42,082 nt of DNA, from contig JAAUZD010000005.1 in the NCBI GenBank assembly GCA_014804785.1, forward strand, positions 1 to 42,082. The letters are read 5' to 3'. The notes under the pieces were generated by a model. It made no database searches and was not told the origin of the DNA. It saw only the letters and a list, made by a program, of their open reading frames with translations. The position numbers were made by a program, and so were the translations under genes. This stretch comes from Lachnospiraceae bacterium. GTDB lineage: Bacteria; Bacillota; Clostridia; Lachnospirales; Lachnospiraceae. Below, one piece after another: positions 25,455 through 34,848 of this stretch (positions within the stretch are counted from its first letter, which is position 1; every line of letters starts with the position of its first letter).

Positions 25455-25919
25455 GTGAGTAAAGAGTGGAATGTAAAAGTTGACGACCAGATGTATAACA
25501 TTGAAGTGAAGGGGAGAAAGCTGAAAGTCAATGGGGAAAATAACAAATTAAGGCAATATAGAAAGAAGACAGGTCTCATTCACGAGGAGTATGAGATTCC
25601 TGTAGGTTCCAAAAATGCACTTTTAGTATTAAACAGTATGGGCGGGGCGACTTTAGTGATTGACAATAAAGACTGCGCCACTGGTGAAGAGTATGTTCCG
25701 ATGAAGGTGCCGGGATGGGCATACATATTCATTGTCCTGCACTGTGTGAACTTTATAAACGGGGCGATAGGAGCTTTTCTAGCATTTGTCGGCATTACGC
25801 TGACAGCATCTATTTCTTCAAACAGGAAGATAAATGTGATCATAAGAGTGCTTCTTGATTTTGTCATACTTGTATTGGCAGTGATGGCGATATTTGGTGT
25901 AGCGCTTATGATGGTTTAG
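25455..25919 (+). CDS. hypothetical membrane protein
   Basis: 154 residues from GTG 25455 behind GGGAGG. The first 85 residues are a soluble beta-rich domain (WNVKVDDQMYNIEVKGRKLK, then LLVLNSMGGATLVIDNKDC). Hydrophobic helices follow near 92-115 and 128-153. The plan of a small folded cytoplasmic or extracellular domain with two C-terminal helices does not identify a function. It lies 12 bases before the DUF1189-type gene and is probably co-transcribed with it. Confidence 0.72.
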   Translation: MSKEWNVKVDDQMYNIEVKGRKLKVNGENNKLRQYRKKTGLIHEEYEIPVGSKNALLVLNSMGGATLVIDNKDCATGEEYVPMKVPGWAYIFIVLHCVNFINGAIGAFLAFVGITLTASISSNRKINVIIRVLLDFVILVLAVMAIFGVALMMV

Positions 25920-25931
25920 GCGGAGGTATTT

Positions 25932-26720
25932 ATGAATATATTTAAAGAAATGGCGCTGTCTATTTACAGCTATAAGAGCTATAGGGAATTTTTAAACAAT
26001 AAGAAAGCCAAGGTATTTGGATTTGCCCTGATGCTTATGCTCATTTACTTTTTAATAACCATGGGCATTCCTTTTGCAAGATTTCACGGTATAGGAGGTA
26101 TTGCAAAAGGAATTGATGAGAATGTACCTGAATTTGAACTGGCAGATGGAGAACTATGGGTGGAGGACAGGATCCTTTATGAGCGCAGAGACACTTATGT
26201 TGAAATTGACACGAGTCCGGACAGTGTTTTCCGTAGCGCCAATGAATTGAGAGATTTTTTGTATGATTATACAGATGTCCTTTTATTGGACTCAGAAAAG
26301 ATGATTATCAAAAGTAATGGCGAGACAGATGAAATTTATTTTTCGGATGTAAATTTAAATTTCAGCAAAAGGGATCTGATGACATGGGTGCCCTATATTT
26401 ACATTGGGATTGCTATATTTATGATCATTGCATATATCTGGATGACAGCTTTCTTTTTCTTTGGGGTATTGTTTGTGGCTTTGATGGGTATGATAGTAGC
26501 ATCCTGCATGAATTGTAAGCTTACTTTTGGGCAGTTATACCTGCTTGGAATCTACAGTAGAACATTGCCGCTGATCATAAAGGCAGTCGTGTCTTTCCTG
26601 CCTATTGGTATTCCCTTTTTCTTTATTCTTAACTTTGGGCTTTCCCTATTCATTATTGTTATGGCAATACAGAAGATGAAGGAACAGCAGCTCCCAAGAC
26701 CGCTGGAGTTTACTTCGTGA
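25932..26720 (+). CDS. DUF1189-type membrane protein
   Basis: 262 residues. It opens with NIFKEMALSIYSYKSYREFL, then one helix (about 30-48), an extracytoplasmic segment of about 105 residues (DGELWVEDRILYERRD), and four helices in the C-terminal half (about 150-245). The N-terminal amphipathic piece and the one-plus-four helix plan fit the DUF1189 family, whose function is not established. GGAGG lies six bases upstream of ATG. It is the second gene of a pair with the small membrane protein before it. Confidence 0.8.
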   Translation: MNIFKEMALSIYSYKSYREFLNNKKAKVFGFALMLMLIYFLITMGIPFARFHGIGGIAKGIDENVPEFELADGELWVEDRILYERRDTYVEIDTSPDSVFRSANELRDFLYDYTDVLLLDSEKMIIKSNGETDEIYFSDVNLNFSKRDLMTWVPYIYIGIAIFMIIAYIWMTAFFFFGVLFVALMGMIVASCMNCKLTFGQLYLLGIYSRTLPLIIKAVVSFLPIGIPFFFILNFGLSLFIIVMAIQKMKEQQLPRPLEFTS

Positions 26721-26807
26721 GCAGCTGATTCCAGTGAAAATAGGTTAGAAATGATTTTTCGTGGATGCAATAATTTAATAAGAGAAAGGTTCCCCAGAAA
26801 AGGGAGG

Positions 26808-26837
26808 ATGCCAAGTAAACCTATGTTTACTTGGCAT
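26808..26837 (+). terminator. hairpin terminator after the membrane protein pair
   Basis: ATGCCAAGTAAAC (26808-26820) pairs perfectly over 13 bp with 26825-26837 around CTAT; only a weak T-rich tail follows. Apart from this hairpin and the one at 27093-27117, the 459 bases between 26721 and 27179 hold nothing I can identify. Confidence 0.62.
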
Positions 26838-27092
26838 TTATTATGAAAAAGTTATTAATAAATCAATTACTTTGAGGCTTTCTTCTTTGCTGTATTTTAT
26901 GATATTAGTATATGATACAGAAATGTCTAAAGAATGTAATGCCAATTAAGTTTTTTTAAATTAAATATGAACAGAATGTGAACGAGAAAATACGCGAGGA
27001 ACATATTATACTTCAAAAAGTGCGAATGAAAGGGATTTGCTTCCGTTAAATTTCATTTATCCAATTATACCTAAAAAAAGACCAATTGTGCC

Positions 27093-27117
27093 AAAACCAC
27101 TTATTTAAGTGGTTTTT
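27093..27117 (+). terminator. hairpin with T tail upstream of the chemoreceptor gene
   Basis: AAAACCACTTA (27093-27103) pairs with TAAGTGGTTTT (27106-27116), ending in T's. With only a 2-base spacer the top pair must open to form a loop. It lies 63 bases before the chemoreceptor start, so it either ends upstream transcription or attenuates the chemoreceptor. Confidence 0.55.
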
Positions 27118-27179
27118 CTGTTATAGTAAATTAGATTTTTTTATGCATTATAATATCACAGAAAGAAGGATAAAACACA

Positions 27180-28883
27180 ATGATTAAAAAATTTGAAAAC
27201 AAACTACATAGTAAAAAGATGCAGGAGAAAATGTCATTATCATTCGGCATGTTGATAAGACTTATGATAGCATGTCTTGTAATTGCGATTGTCGGCTTAA
27301 CTTATGTGTCCTCGAAACTTAAGACTTTTTATCAGTATTCCTATAATAATGTAGCGATGGCACATTCAAGTTATGGGAATCTTCAGGAGGGGGCAAAAAA
27401 TCTGCTTCACGCATGTCTTATATCAGACCCGGAGGTTGTTGAGAGCAGGCTTGAACTGGCGGACACCTGTTTTGCTAAAATGAAACAGGAAATCAATGAT
27501 TTGAAAAGCACCAGTTATGCAGATATATCCGTATTTAATGCAATGAATGACGATATAGAGGTGATTGACGCATTGATTATACAATTTCAAGATTTTAGCC
27601 GACAAAATGATATCGAAAATGCATTTATTGTATATAGTCAGCAAATGCTTCCATATTTTGCTGATATAAGCGCTAATATCACGACAATTGAGGAAGTCGA
27701 GGCTGAGAATGCCGCATCAATGTACAGAGATTCTCAAATTACCAGGTACATCAGTATAATCATATTACTCATAGCAGGTATTTCCAGTGTTCTGCTCGGA
27801 AGGAATACTTCCGCAATACTGTCCAGAGTACTCAACAGACCGACTTCTGAGCTGCAGGAGGCATCCTTACAGATGGCGTCAGGCAACTTTGATGTCAGCA
27901 TTACCTATACATCAGAAGATGAGCTTGGTAGTTTGGCAGACGCCATGCGAAATATGGTGGATACAACACGTGCGGTTGTTTCTGACGCAGGCAGGATGCT
28001 CAGTGGTCTTGCAGAGGGAGATTTTACCGTACAAACAGAAATTGAAGAAAAATATGTCGGTATTTACGAAACATTAATAAATGCTATGCAGAATCTAGAA
28101 ACCCGGCTAAGTGAAACAATATTGGGTATTGGAGATGCAGCCGATCAGGTAAATACCGGAGCTGCACAACTTGCCCAAAGCGCGCATCAGCTTGCAGAAG
28201 GCGCTACAGAGCAGGCAGGAGTTATTGAGGAACTTACAGCGCAGGCTGAGAATGTGACTAATATGACAAAGGATAATGCGGAAGAAACACTGAGGGCGGC
28301 ACAGAGTATAGAAGCGATTGCGGACGAAGCCATGCAGGGACAGGAAGAGGTTTACCACCTGATTGATGCGATGGATAGAATCAATAGCACCTCAAAGGAA
28401 ATCGAAAATATTATTGCTGATATTGAGGATATTGCTTCACAGACTAATCTGCTTTCCCTGAATGCTTCCATAGAGGCTGCAAGAGCTGGAGAAGCAGGAA
28501 AGGGATTTGCTGTTGTGGCAGACCAGATTGGAAACCTCGCCGCTAGCAGTGCGCAATCTGCTGTACATACAAGAGAACTGATTGCCAAGGCTCTTGTGGA
28601 GGTTACAGACGGCAGCAGGATTACAATGAATACTGCTGAGGTGATGAAGAAGGTGTTGAGTTCCATGAACGGAATAAAGGAAAACGCTAAAAATTCAAGT
28701 GAAGGTTCTAAACAGCAGGCAGAAATGATGAAGGAGATATTGTCAGGAATTGAGCAGATTTCCTCTGTCATACAGACGAATTCCGCTATGGCGCAGCAGA
28801 CTTCCGCTACCAGCGAGGAGCTGACAAACCAGTCAGAAACCTTAAACAGCATGATTTCTGCTTTTAAAACCAACGTCTCATAG
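27180..28883 (+). CDS. methyl-accepting chemotaxis protein
   Basis: 567 residues. Membrane helix 1 (about 22-45), an extracytoplasmic four-helix-bundle-type sensor (about 46-187), membrane helix 2 (about 188-208) and a HAMP region ([19 protein letters not shown], about 210-270) precede the signalling domain, whose hairpin tip reads [24 protein letters not shown] in two adjoining pieces and continues [15 protein letters not shown]. It would sense an external ligand and control CheA, though no che or flagellar gene lies in this window. Ligand unknown. It is followed by a separate promoter for the two-component pair. Confidence 0.95.
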   Translation: MIKKFENKLHSKKMQEKMSLSFGMLIRLMIACLVIAIVGLTYVSSKLKTFYQYSYNNVAMAHSSYGNLQEGAKNLLHACLISDPEVVESRLELADTCFAKMKQEINDLKSTSYADISVFNAMNDDIEVIDALIIQFQDFSRQNDIENAFIVYSQQMLPYFADISANITTIEEVEAENAASMYRDSQITRYISIIILLIAGISSVLLGRNTSAILSRVLNRPTSELQEASLQMASGNFDVSITYTSEDELGSLADAMRNMVDTTRAVVSDAGRMLSGLAEGDFTVQTEIEEKYVGIYETLINAMQNLETRLSETILGIGDAADQVNTGAAQLAQSAHQLAEGATEQAGVIEELTAQAENVTNMTKDNAEETLRAAQSIEAIADEAMQGQEEVYHLIDAMDRINSTSKEIENIIADIEDIASQTNLLSLNASIEAARAGEAGKGFAVVADQIGNLAASSAQSAVHTRELIAKALVEVTDGSRITMNTAEVMKKVLSSMNGIKENAKNSSEGSKQQAEMMKEILSGIEQISSVIQTNSAMAQQTSATSEELTNQSETLNSMISAFKTNVS

Positions 28884-28907
28884 TGATTTGAAAAGCATTC
28901 TTTTCTG

Positions 28908-28936
28908 TTGTATTTACGATGTATCCTTACTATAAT
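28908..28936 (+). promoter_or_regulatory. promoter of the second GHKL/LytTR pair
   Basis: TTGTAT (28908-28913), 17 bases, TATAAT (28931-28936). Confidence 0.65.
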
Positions 28937-28994
28937 ATTAAGAAAACGCTGATAATGGCTAATCATGCCAAAACCGAGGAGGTGTACCGGTAAT

Positions 28995-30293
28995 ATGACG
29001 ATACTCAGGGACATATCCATATTTTGGGCAATGTTCCATGTGATTATTCTCTTTCTCATGCTGTTCCGCCCACGTTTTACCGGAAAAAAGACCATCATGG
29101 CAGCTGGAATTGGCATGGGATTGTTGATGGCGGCAAACTTTGCAGGGATTTTTATGTTCGGTATAGAGACGCTGGCAAAGGTTTTTTTGTTTACCTGCTC
29201 CATACCGAGTTTTATCTTTTTCTATGTGATGAGCGCAGATAAGCGGTTCAAGTTTTTGCTTTCATTCTGTCTGGCAGACACGACCTGCCTGTGGGTTATG
29301 GCAGTCACAAATCTGTTGGACTATTATTTGGGCGGCGGGAAGTATGTGCTGATGCTCGTAAGCCGGCTGCTCGTTTTTCCGCTGTTGGAATATCTGGCAT
29401 GGCGGTATCTGCGAAAGCCGTATCTGGAATTGCAGAGTGCAGTTAAAAAGGGATGGGCTGTTTTAGCGGGAATGACTATGCTGTATTATATCTTGCTGGT
29501 AGTAGTTGTACAATTTCCTACGAATATTGTAAACCGCCCGGAGGACACATTCCTCTGTGTACTGGTACTGATTCTCATGCTGTTTAATTACAGTACTTTA
29601 TTTACGGCACTCTACCGCCAGCTTCTATTGTACCGCAGGCAGCAGAGCGAGCGCATATTGCAGGAACAGAAGAACACGCTGGAGGCGCAGCTTGACAGTC
29701 AGCAGAAGATCAGGAAAATGAAGCATGATATGAAGGGATATATAGCAACGCTTTCCGGCCTGCTGACGGATAGAAAAGTTGACGAGGCGATGACATATTT
29801 AAAAGGTGTGGAGACAGAAATGGATACCTTGACCGGACAGTTTTGCGTCAATCCATACATCAATGCGGTGATAAGCCACTATTTTAAGGAATTTGAAAGT
29901 ATGGGAGCGGAGTGCAGGGCGGAAATACTGATCGGGGATGAAGAACTGCCCTATATGGAACTGTGCCAGATTCTCTCCAATGGGCTGGAAAATGCCTGCA
30001 ATGCCTTGAAAGAGTTGGAAAAAGAGAAAAGAAAGGTCTCCGTGCAGATGAGGTACAACAAAAATTATCTTCTGATACGGATCAGAAACAGGTGCCGGGA
30101 TGATCTGTATGTGGCGCAGGGAGAGATACCCGCCACGGATAAGGAGGGACAGGATCATGGTTTCGGTCTTGCCACAATAAAAGAGATGGCGGAGCGTCTT
30201 GACGGTGAAAGCTTCTGTTATACGGAGAACGGAAATTTTGTATTGAATGTGATGGTTTTGTGCCGGACATTTTCAGGCGGCTTTAGTAAATGA
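28995..30293 (+). CDS. GHKL sensor histidine kinase (AgrC-like)
   Basis: 432 residues from ATG 28995, which has AGGAGG upstream; the frame opens at 28965, which precedes that site. About six membrane helices fill residues 5-205. The kinase region has the phospho-acceptor His in [19 protein letters not shown], the N box [16 protein letters not shown] and the G box [17 protein letters not shown]. The class senses extracellular peptides or cell-envelope signals. Unlike the system at 3.2-6.3 kb, no peptide or AgrB gene adjoins it, so its signal is unknown. It is followed 37 bases later by its LytTR partner. Confidence 0.9.
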   Translation: MTILRDISIFWAMFHVIILFLMLFRPRFTGKKTIMAAGIGMGLLMAANFAGIFMFGIETLAKVFLFTCSIPSFIFFYVMSADKRFKFLLSFCLADTTCLWVMAVTNLLDYYLGGGKYVLMLVSRLLVFPLLEYLAWRYLRKPYLELQSAVKKGWAVLAGMTMLYYILLVVVVQFPTNIVNRPEDTFLCVLVLILMLFNYSTLFTALYRQLLLYRRQQSERILQEQKNTLEAQLDSQQKIRKMKHDMKGYIATLSGLLTDRKVDEAMTYLKGVETEMDTLTGQFCVNPYINAVISHYFKEFESMGAECRAEILIGDEELPYMELCQILSNGLENACNALKELEKEKRKVSVQMRYNKNYLLIRIRNRCRDDLYVAQGEIPATDKEGQDHGFGLATIKEMAERLDGESFCYTENGNFVLNVMVLCRTFSGGFSK

Positions 30294-30330
30294 GGATTTA
30301 GACTAATTATTACGAAGGAGTTCGATTAAA

Positions 30331-31053
30331 ATGTACCAAATCGCAATCTGTGATGACGAGGAATTTGAACTGGATAAGGTAGCACAGATGTTGAAGGACT
30401 ATCAGAAAAAGTGTGTAGACGTAGAATTTTCAATTCGGCGGTTTGCAGATTCAGAGGATATTTTTTTGCAGATTACAACGGAAAATTATCAGCCGGATCT
30501 TATTTTAATGGACATTTATATGCCGGGCGCTTCGGGGATAGAAACGGCGGGGAAGTTGCGGGATCTGAACAATACCTGCAGGATTGTGTTTATGACATCG
30601 TCACAGGAGCATGCATTGGAGGCATTTGGAGTGGATGCATTTTCTTATTTGGTAAAGCCTGTTTCCAAAGAAATGCTCTTTCTGGCGCTTGATAAGGTAA
30701 TGAAAGACCTCGGAAACAATCAGCCGCAATATATTCTTTTACAGACTGCTAATGGCTGTGTACGTAGAGTCAGATTAACAGACATTATTTACTGTGAGGC
30801 ACAGCGCAAAATACAGTGCGTTTACTTAAAAGAGAATGAGAGTATTTATCTGAAAATGACAATGGCAAAGTTGATTGAAATGCTCTGTCCTTATAAAAGA
30901 TTTGTGAAGCTGGGCGTTTCTTATATTGTCAATATGGAGCATATCGAGCGGCTTGATGCGAAGGCGCTGATGCTGGATTGCGGAAAAGAAATCTATATGC
31001 CAAGAGGTTCTCATAAGGAATTGCGATATAGGTATTTTGAGTATTATTTTTAG
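30331..31053 (+). CDS. LytTR response regulator
   Basis: 240 residues. The receiver domain has CDDEEFE near the N terminus, phospho-acceptor Asp in LILMDIYMPGASG, and the conserved Lys in SYLVKPVSKE. The LytTR DNA-binding domain spans about 135-238 (IIYCEAQRKIQCVYL ... FVKLGVSYIVNMEHIERL). It is the output of the kinase directly upstream, AAGGAG six to eight bases before ATG. Its target genes are not evident; autoregulation or control of a distant exporter would be typical. Confidence 0.93.
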   Translation: MYQIAICDDEEFELDKVAQMLKDYQKKCVDVEFSIRRFADSEDIFLQITTENYQPDLILMDIYMPGASGIETAGKLRDLNNTCRIVFMTSSQEHALEAFGVDAFSYLVKPVSKEMLFLALDKVMKDLGNNQPQYILLQTANGCVRRVRLTDIIYCEAQRKIQCVYLKENESIYLKMTMAKLIEMLCPYKRFVKLGVSYIVNMEHIERLDAKALMLDCGKEIYMPRGSHKELRYRYFEYYF

Positions 31054-31069
31054 CGGAAATAAACAGAGA

Positions 31070-31102
31070 ACCCATTATCATCCTTCTCAGGAGATAATGG
31101 GT
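31070..31102 (-). terminator. convergent-gene hairpin
   Basis: ACCCATTATC (31070-31079) pairs perfectly with GATAATGGGT (31093-31102). It lies between the convergent LytTR and cyclophilin genes; the minus-strand side is followed by TCTCTGTTT. It probably ends both transcripts. Confidence 0.55.
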
Positions 31103-31168
31103 CATGCAAACGTCTCCATAACGTTGGATATCTGAACAGTACCGGATAATCCTTTTCCCCGAAACTGC

Positions 31169-31702
31169 TTAGAGCTTTTCCGGTTCCGGGTATTCTACAC
31201 CGAAAGTATCGACGGTAACACTCTGCATTACTTGATTTTCAAGGGGTCTGTCGGAATAATCGGTAGCTGTTTCGGCTATTTTATTCACCACATCCATTCC
31301 TTCTACTACTTTCCCGAAAGCGGCATAGCTTCCGTCCAGATGAGGTGCGTTCTTGTGCATGATAAAGAACTGGGAGCCGGCAGAGTCGGGCGCCATGCTT
31401 CTTGCCATGGAAAGGACACCTTCCGTATGCTTCAAATTATTTTCTACGCCGTTGGCGGAAAATTCTCCTTTAATGCTGTAACCGGGACCGCCGCAGCCGG
31501 TGCCTTCCGGATCTCCGCCCTGAATCATAAAACCGCGGATGACACGGTGAAAGATCAAACCGTCATAAAAATTTTTGTTGATTAGGCTGATAAAGTTATT
31601 TACGGAAATGGGAGCGATTTCAGGGTAAAGCTCTGCTTTGATGACATCTCCGTTCTCCATTGTAAAAGTAACAATAGGATTCTCCATAGAATTTTGACTC
31701 AT
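31169..31702 (-). CDS. cyclophilin-type peptidyl-prolyl cis-trans isomerase
   Basis: 177 residues from ATG 31702, preferred over 31726 because AAAGGAAA lies upstream of it. Core motifs are NFISLINKNFYDGLIFHRVI, GFMIQGGDPEGTGCGGPGYS and AGSQFFIMHKNAPHLDG, with the catalytic Arg in FHRV. There is no signal peptide, so it is cytoplasmic. It speeds prolyl isomerisation during folding and is encoded alone on the minus strand. Confidence 0.95.
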   Translation of the reverse strand: MSQNSMENPIVTFTMENGDVIKAELYPEIAPISVNNFISLINKNFYDGLIFHRVIRGFMIQGGDPEGTGCGGPGYSIKGEFSANGVENNLKHTEGVLSMARSMAPDSAGSQFFIMHKNAPHLDGSYAAFGKVVEGMDVVNKIAETATDYSDRPLENQVMQSVTVDTFGVEYPEPEKL

Positions 31703-31789
31703 AATGATAGTTTCCTTTCTTTTCAATTAAATAATAGCGTATTATAATAGATATAGTATTTATTTTATATGAAGTGAGGGGACTTTACA

Positions 31790-32620
31790 ATGCTAAAATG
31801 CATCCTTCTCCTGCTGTCAGAATATTATTACGAAATTGCGGAGAGCCGTTTGGGTGAAATTTGTGACAAAGTAAATGAACATCAGGTGCACGTTACATTA
31901 AAAAAAACAGATCAGCATAAGAGGGAAGAGACGCTGGTCATAACAGATGAACCGGAAACTGCCGTCCGTCTTTTAAAAGACGGATGGTATGTGGTGATTC
32001 TGTATCACGAGAAAAACAAGGATAAAACATTTCCGCCAGTCAGATATGGGATGGAAGATTTGTTCCTTCTGGAATATCGTTCTTATGAAGAGGTATTTAA
32101 AAGACTTGCAGGGCTTCCATGGAACATTCTTGAAACGGACAGGCTTAAAGTCCGCGAGAGCACAGTGGAAGATGTGGATGAGTTTTACAGGATTTACAGT
32201 GACCCGTCTATAACTTACTACATGGAAGATCTGTATCAAAAAAGGGAGGAAGAAGAAGCATATATGAAGGCGTATATCGATCAGATATACGGGTTTTATG
32301 GTTACGGTCTCTGGACGATTTTATTGAAGGAGACTGGAGAGGTAATCGGGCGGGCAGGACTGAGTGTCAGGGAAGGCTATGAACTTCCGGAACTTGGATT
32401 TGTGATAGACACAGCATACCAAAAGAAAGGATACGCGTTTGAAGTCTGTGGAGCAATCCTTACATATGCAAAGGAGGAACTTGACTTTGACAAGGTGCAG
32501 GCAATGGTAAATGAAAAAAACGCAGCTTCACTGAAACTTCTTGACAGACTTGGGTTTGAATTCCAGAGTAATGTGGTTGTGTCAGACTATGACTATAAAC
32601 TTTTTGAAAAAAAATTATAA
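31790..32620 (+). CDS. GNAT-family N-acetyltransferase with an extra N-terminal domain
   Basis: 276 residues. Residues of about 110-275 are a GNAT domain of the RimJ/RimL type (ETDRLKVRESTVEDVDEFYR, GEVIGRAGLSVREGYELPEL, YQKKGYAFEVCGAIL, VNEKNAASLKLLDRLGFEF). The first 110 residues (LSEYYYEIAESRLGEICDKV, LVITDEPETAVRLLKDGWYVV) look like a separate small alpha/beta domain of unknown role, possibly HAD- or receiver-like without a clear active site. The acceptor is unknown. A promoter begins 20 bases after its stop for the next gene. Confidence 0.84.
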   Translation: MLKCILLLLSEYYYEIAESRLGEICDKVNEHQVHVTLKKTDQHKREETLVITDEPETAVRLLKDGWYVVILYHEKNKDKTFPPVRYGMEDLFLLEYRSYEEVFKRLAGLPWNILETDRLKVRESTVEDVDEFYRIYSDPSITYYMEDLYQKREEEEAYMKAYIDQIYGFYGYGLWTILLKETGEVIGRAGLSVREGYELPELGFVIDTAYQKKGYAFEVCGAILTYAKEELDFDKVQAMVNEKNAASLKLLDRLGFEFQSNVVVSDYDYKLFEKKL

Positions 32621-32639
32621 AGCTTTTTGTAAAAAAGTA

Positions 32640-32668
32640 TTGACAGAAAATATGTAGAATGATATCAT
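32640..32668 (+). promoter_or_regulatory. promoter of the ammonium transporter gene
   Basis: TTGACA (32640-32645), 17 bases, TATCAT (32663-32668). The expected start near 32675 leaves a leader of about 130 bases with two terminator-like hairpins. Confidence 0.7.
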
Positions 32669-32683
32669 GCAATACGTAAAGCA

Positions 32684-32714
32684 AAGGCGCTGCAAAATGA
32701 CTGCAGCGCCTTTT
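32684..32714 (+). terminator. first leader terminator before the ammonium transporter
   Basis: GGCGCTGC (32686-32693) pairs perfectly with GCAGCGCC (32703-32710), extended by AA/TT, then TTTT. It starts about 10 bases after the predicted transcript start. It could also be the terminator of the upstream GNAT gene. Confidence 0.75.
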
Positions 32715-32736
32715 CAAATTTATTTATTAAAAAAAC

Positions 32737-32786
32737 GCGGAGCAAAGGGGCTTATGGCAATAATCCCCTTTGTATCCGCTTTTTTT
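32737..32786 (+). terminator. second leader terminator, adjoining the ribosome binding site
   Basis: GCGGA (32737-32741) pairs with TCCGC (32775-32779), and AAAGGGG (32744-32750) with CCCCTTT (32765-32771), followed by seven T (32780-32786). The ribosome binding site GAGGAGG begins at 32792. It must be bypassed for transporter expression. Confidence 0.8.
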
Positions 32787-32805
32787 AATGTGAGGAGGAA
32801 AAATT

Positions 32806-34551
32806 ATGACAGAAGAAATTATGAGTGCCGTAAGCGGCGAGGTGTTCGGCGTCTGGTTCCTGATCGGAGCAGCGCTGGTATTCTGGATGCAGGCAGGTTT
32901 TGCGATGGTAGAGACCGGCTTTACCAGAGCAAAGAATGCAGGTAATATTCTGATGAAGAACTTGATGGATTTCTGCATTGGTACGGTTGTTTTTATCCTG
33001 ATTGGATTTGGCCTTTTGCTTGGTGAGGATCTGGTCGGTCTGATCGGAAAGCCGGGATTCGATATTTTTACCAATTATGCAAATTTCGACTGGTCCAACT
33101 TCGTATTTAACCTTGTATTTTGTGCGACTACTGCAACGATTGTTTCCGGCGCAATGGCAGAGAGAACAAAATTTTTATCGTACTGTGTTTACTCGGGTAT
33201 TATTTCAGCTTTGATTTATCCCATTGAAGCCCACTGGATCTGGGGTGGCGGCTGGCTTGCCCAGGCAGGTTTCCACGATTTTGCAGGTTCCTGCGCAATA
33301 CATATGGTCGGCGGTATTTCAGCCCTGATCGGTGCAAAAGTGTTAGGTCCCCGTATTGGTAAATTTGTAAAGGATAAAGATGGAAAGATTACCAAAGTAA
33401 ATGCTTTCCCCGGGCATAATCTTCCAATTGGATGTCTTGGAGTATTTATCTTATGGCTTGGCTGGTATGGATTCAATGGTGCAGCGTGTACCAGTATGGA
33501 TCAGCTGGGTTCTGTATTTGTCACAACGACGATTGCACCCGCCATTGCAACGGTAGTATGTATGGTATTTACATGGGTAAAATATGGAAAGCCTGATGTT
33601 TCCATGTGCCTGAATGCATCTCTGGCAGGTCTGGTTGCTATCACGGCGCCCTGTGATGTGACGGATGCGGCAGGAGCAATTGTAATCGGCGCAGTAGCTG
33701 GTCTGTTGGTGGTATTTGGTGTCTGGTTCCTTGATTATAAGCTTCATATTGATGATCCTGTGGGCGCCGTTGCAGTTCACTGTTTAAACGGTATCTGGGG
33801 AACCATTGCAGTTGGTCTTTTTGCTACAACAGCTGCTCCCGGAAATGACAGCCTTGTAGGTCTTTTCTATGGCGGAGGATTAAAGCTCCTTGGAATCCAG
33901 CTGGTTGGATTTGCCGCTGTAGCTGCATGGACTGCAGTGACGATAACAATTGCGTTTCTTATTATCAAAGCAACGGTTGGTCTTCGTGTTACTCAGGAAG
34001 AAGAGATTGTCGGTCTTGATTCCTGTGAACATGGTCTGCCCTCTGCTTATGCAGGATTCAGTATCATGGATATTGCAAATACAATGACCATGGAAGTGAA
34101 CGAAAACACAGATCTCGGTACAGAGGATTATGCGGCAGCATCTGATGCACAGAAGGATGCAGCAGTGAAGGTGGTTGCACCTGCCGTGGCAGCTACCGGT
34201 ATCTACAAAGTTGCCGTGATTGCAAAATTGTCCAGATATGATAAGTTAAAGAAAGCCATGAATGATTTAGGCGTAACCGGTATGACAGTAACGCAGGTTA
34301 TGGGATGCGGTATTCAAAAGGGTGCCGGAGAAATGTATCGTGGTGTTGAAGTGGATGCTACCCTGCTTCCTAAAGTGAAGGTTGAGGTCGTTGTCAGCAA
34401 GATTCCTGTTGAATCCGTAATCGAGGCGGCAAAGAAAGCGCTGTATACCGGTCATATCGGCGACGGAAAGATTTTCGTATACAACGTAGACAGAGTTGTT
34501 AAAGTCCGTACCGGAGAAGAAGACTTTGCAGCATTGCAGGATGTGGAATAA
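32806..34551 (+). CDS. amt: ammonium transporter fused to a C-terminal PII protein
   Basis: 581 residues. Residues of about 10-405 are an Amt/MEP channel with eleven expected helices, including AGFAMVETGFTRAKNAGNIL, IYPIEAHWIWGGGWLAQAGF, GGISALIGAKVLG, and the conserved His residues in VGAVAVHCLNGIWGT. After a linker, residues of about 465-575 are a PII domain: KLKKAMNDLGVTGMTVTQV, T-loop GIQKGAGEMYRGVEVDATLL, then PKVKVEVVV and GDGKIFVYNVDRVVKVRTGEED. In the T-loop the uridylylated Tyr51 of GlnB is replaced by Val. PII normally blocks AmtB as a separate protein; here the valve is tethered. The gene has two leader terminators and ends at a repeat that supplies its own terminator. Confidence 0.96.
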   Translation: MTEEIMSAVSGEVFGVWFLIGAALVFWMQAGFAMVETGFTRAKNAGNILMKNLMDFCIGTVVFILIGFGLLLGEDLVGLIGKPGFDIFTNYANFDWSNFVFNLVFCATTATIVSGAMAERTKFLSYCVYSGIISALIYPIEAHWIWGGGWLAQAGFHDFAGSCAIHMVGGISALIGAKVLGPRIGKFVKDKDGKITKVNAFPGHNLPIGCLGVFILWLGWYGFNGAACTSMDQLGSVFVTTTIAPAIATVVCMVFTWVKYGKPDVSMCLNASLAGLVAITAPCDVTDAAGAIVIGAVAGLLVVFGVWFLDYKLHIDDPVGAVAVHCLNGIWGTIAVGLFATTAAPGNDSLVGLFYGGGLKLLGIQLVGFAAVAAWTAVTITIAFLIIKATVGLRVTQEEEIVGLDSCEHGLPSAYAGFSIMDIANTMTMEVNENTDLGTEDYAAASDAQKDAAVKVVAPAVAATGIYKVAVIAKLSRYDKLKKAMNDLGVTGMTVTQVMGCGIQKGAGEMYRGVEVDATLLPKVKVEVVVSKIPVESVIEAAKKALYTGHIGDGKIFVYNVDRVVKVRTGEEDFAALQDVE

Positions 34552-34567
34552 AATGCCTTTTTCTAAT

Positions 34568-34689
34568 CCCTTAGTTTAGTATATACATGAAGTGAAAATG
34601 CCTGCTTGCAGAAGTATTTTCACGAATGTATCGAGCGGCTTGCCGCGAGATGCAAATGCGCCCCCCGGATGCTTCCACCATCCGGGGGT
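34568..34689 (+). repeat. structured 122-bp repeat, copy 1 (includes amt terminator)
   Basis: It is nearly identical to 36385-36507: two substitutions and one indel by eye. It folds as three hairpins: GTGAAAAT/ATTTTCAC, GCGGC-TT-GCCGC, and CCCCCGGATG/CATCCGGGGG (about 34660-34688), the last acting as a terminator for the ammonium transporter gene. Both substitutions keep base pairing through G-U exchanges. Confidence 0.9.
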
Positions 34690-34773
34690 TTGCTTTGGGA
34701 TTTGTGATAACAATTTGATAACAAAATGATTTATGTTTTATTTTGTGTATCTAAAATGTGTTAAAAAATATAC

Positions 34774-34802
34774 TTGCAGGAGTAAAAGAACAGTCATATA
34801 AT
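34774..34802 (+). promoter_or_regulatory. promoter of the small hydrophobic peptide gene
   Basis: TTGCAG (34774-34779), 17 bases, TATAAT (34797-34802). In the transcript CACCC (34816-34820) can pair with GGGTG (34839-34843) at the ribosome binding site, a typical toxin-mRNA brake. Confidence 0.7.
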
Positions 34803-34848
34803 GATTTTGTTGTCGCACCCATTCTGGCAACAGAAAGGGGGTGTTAGT

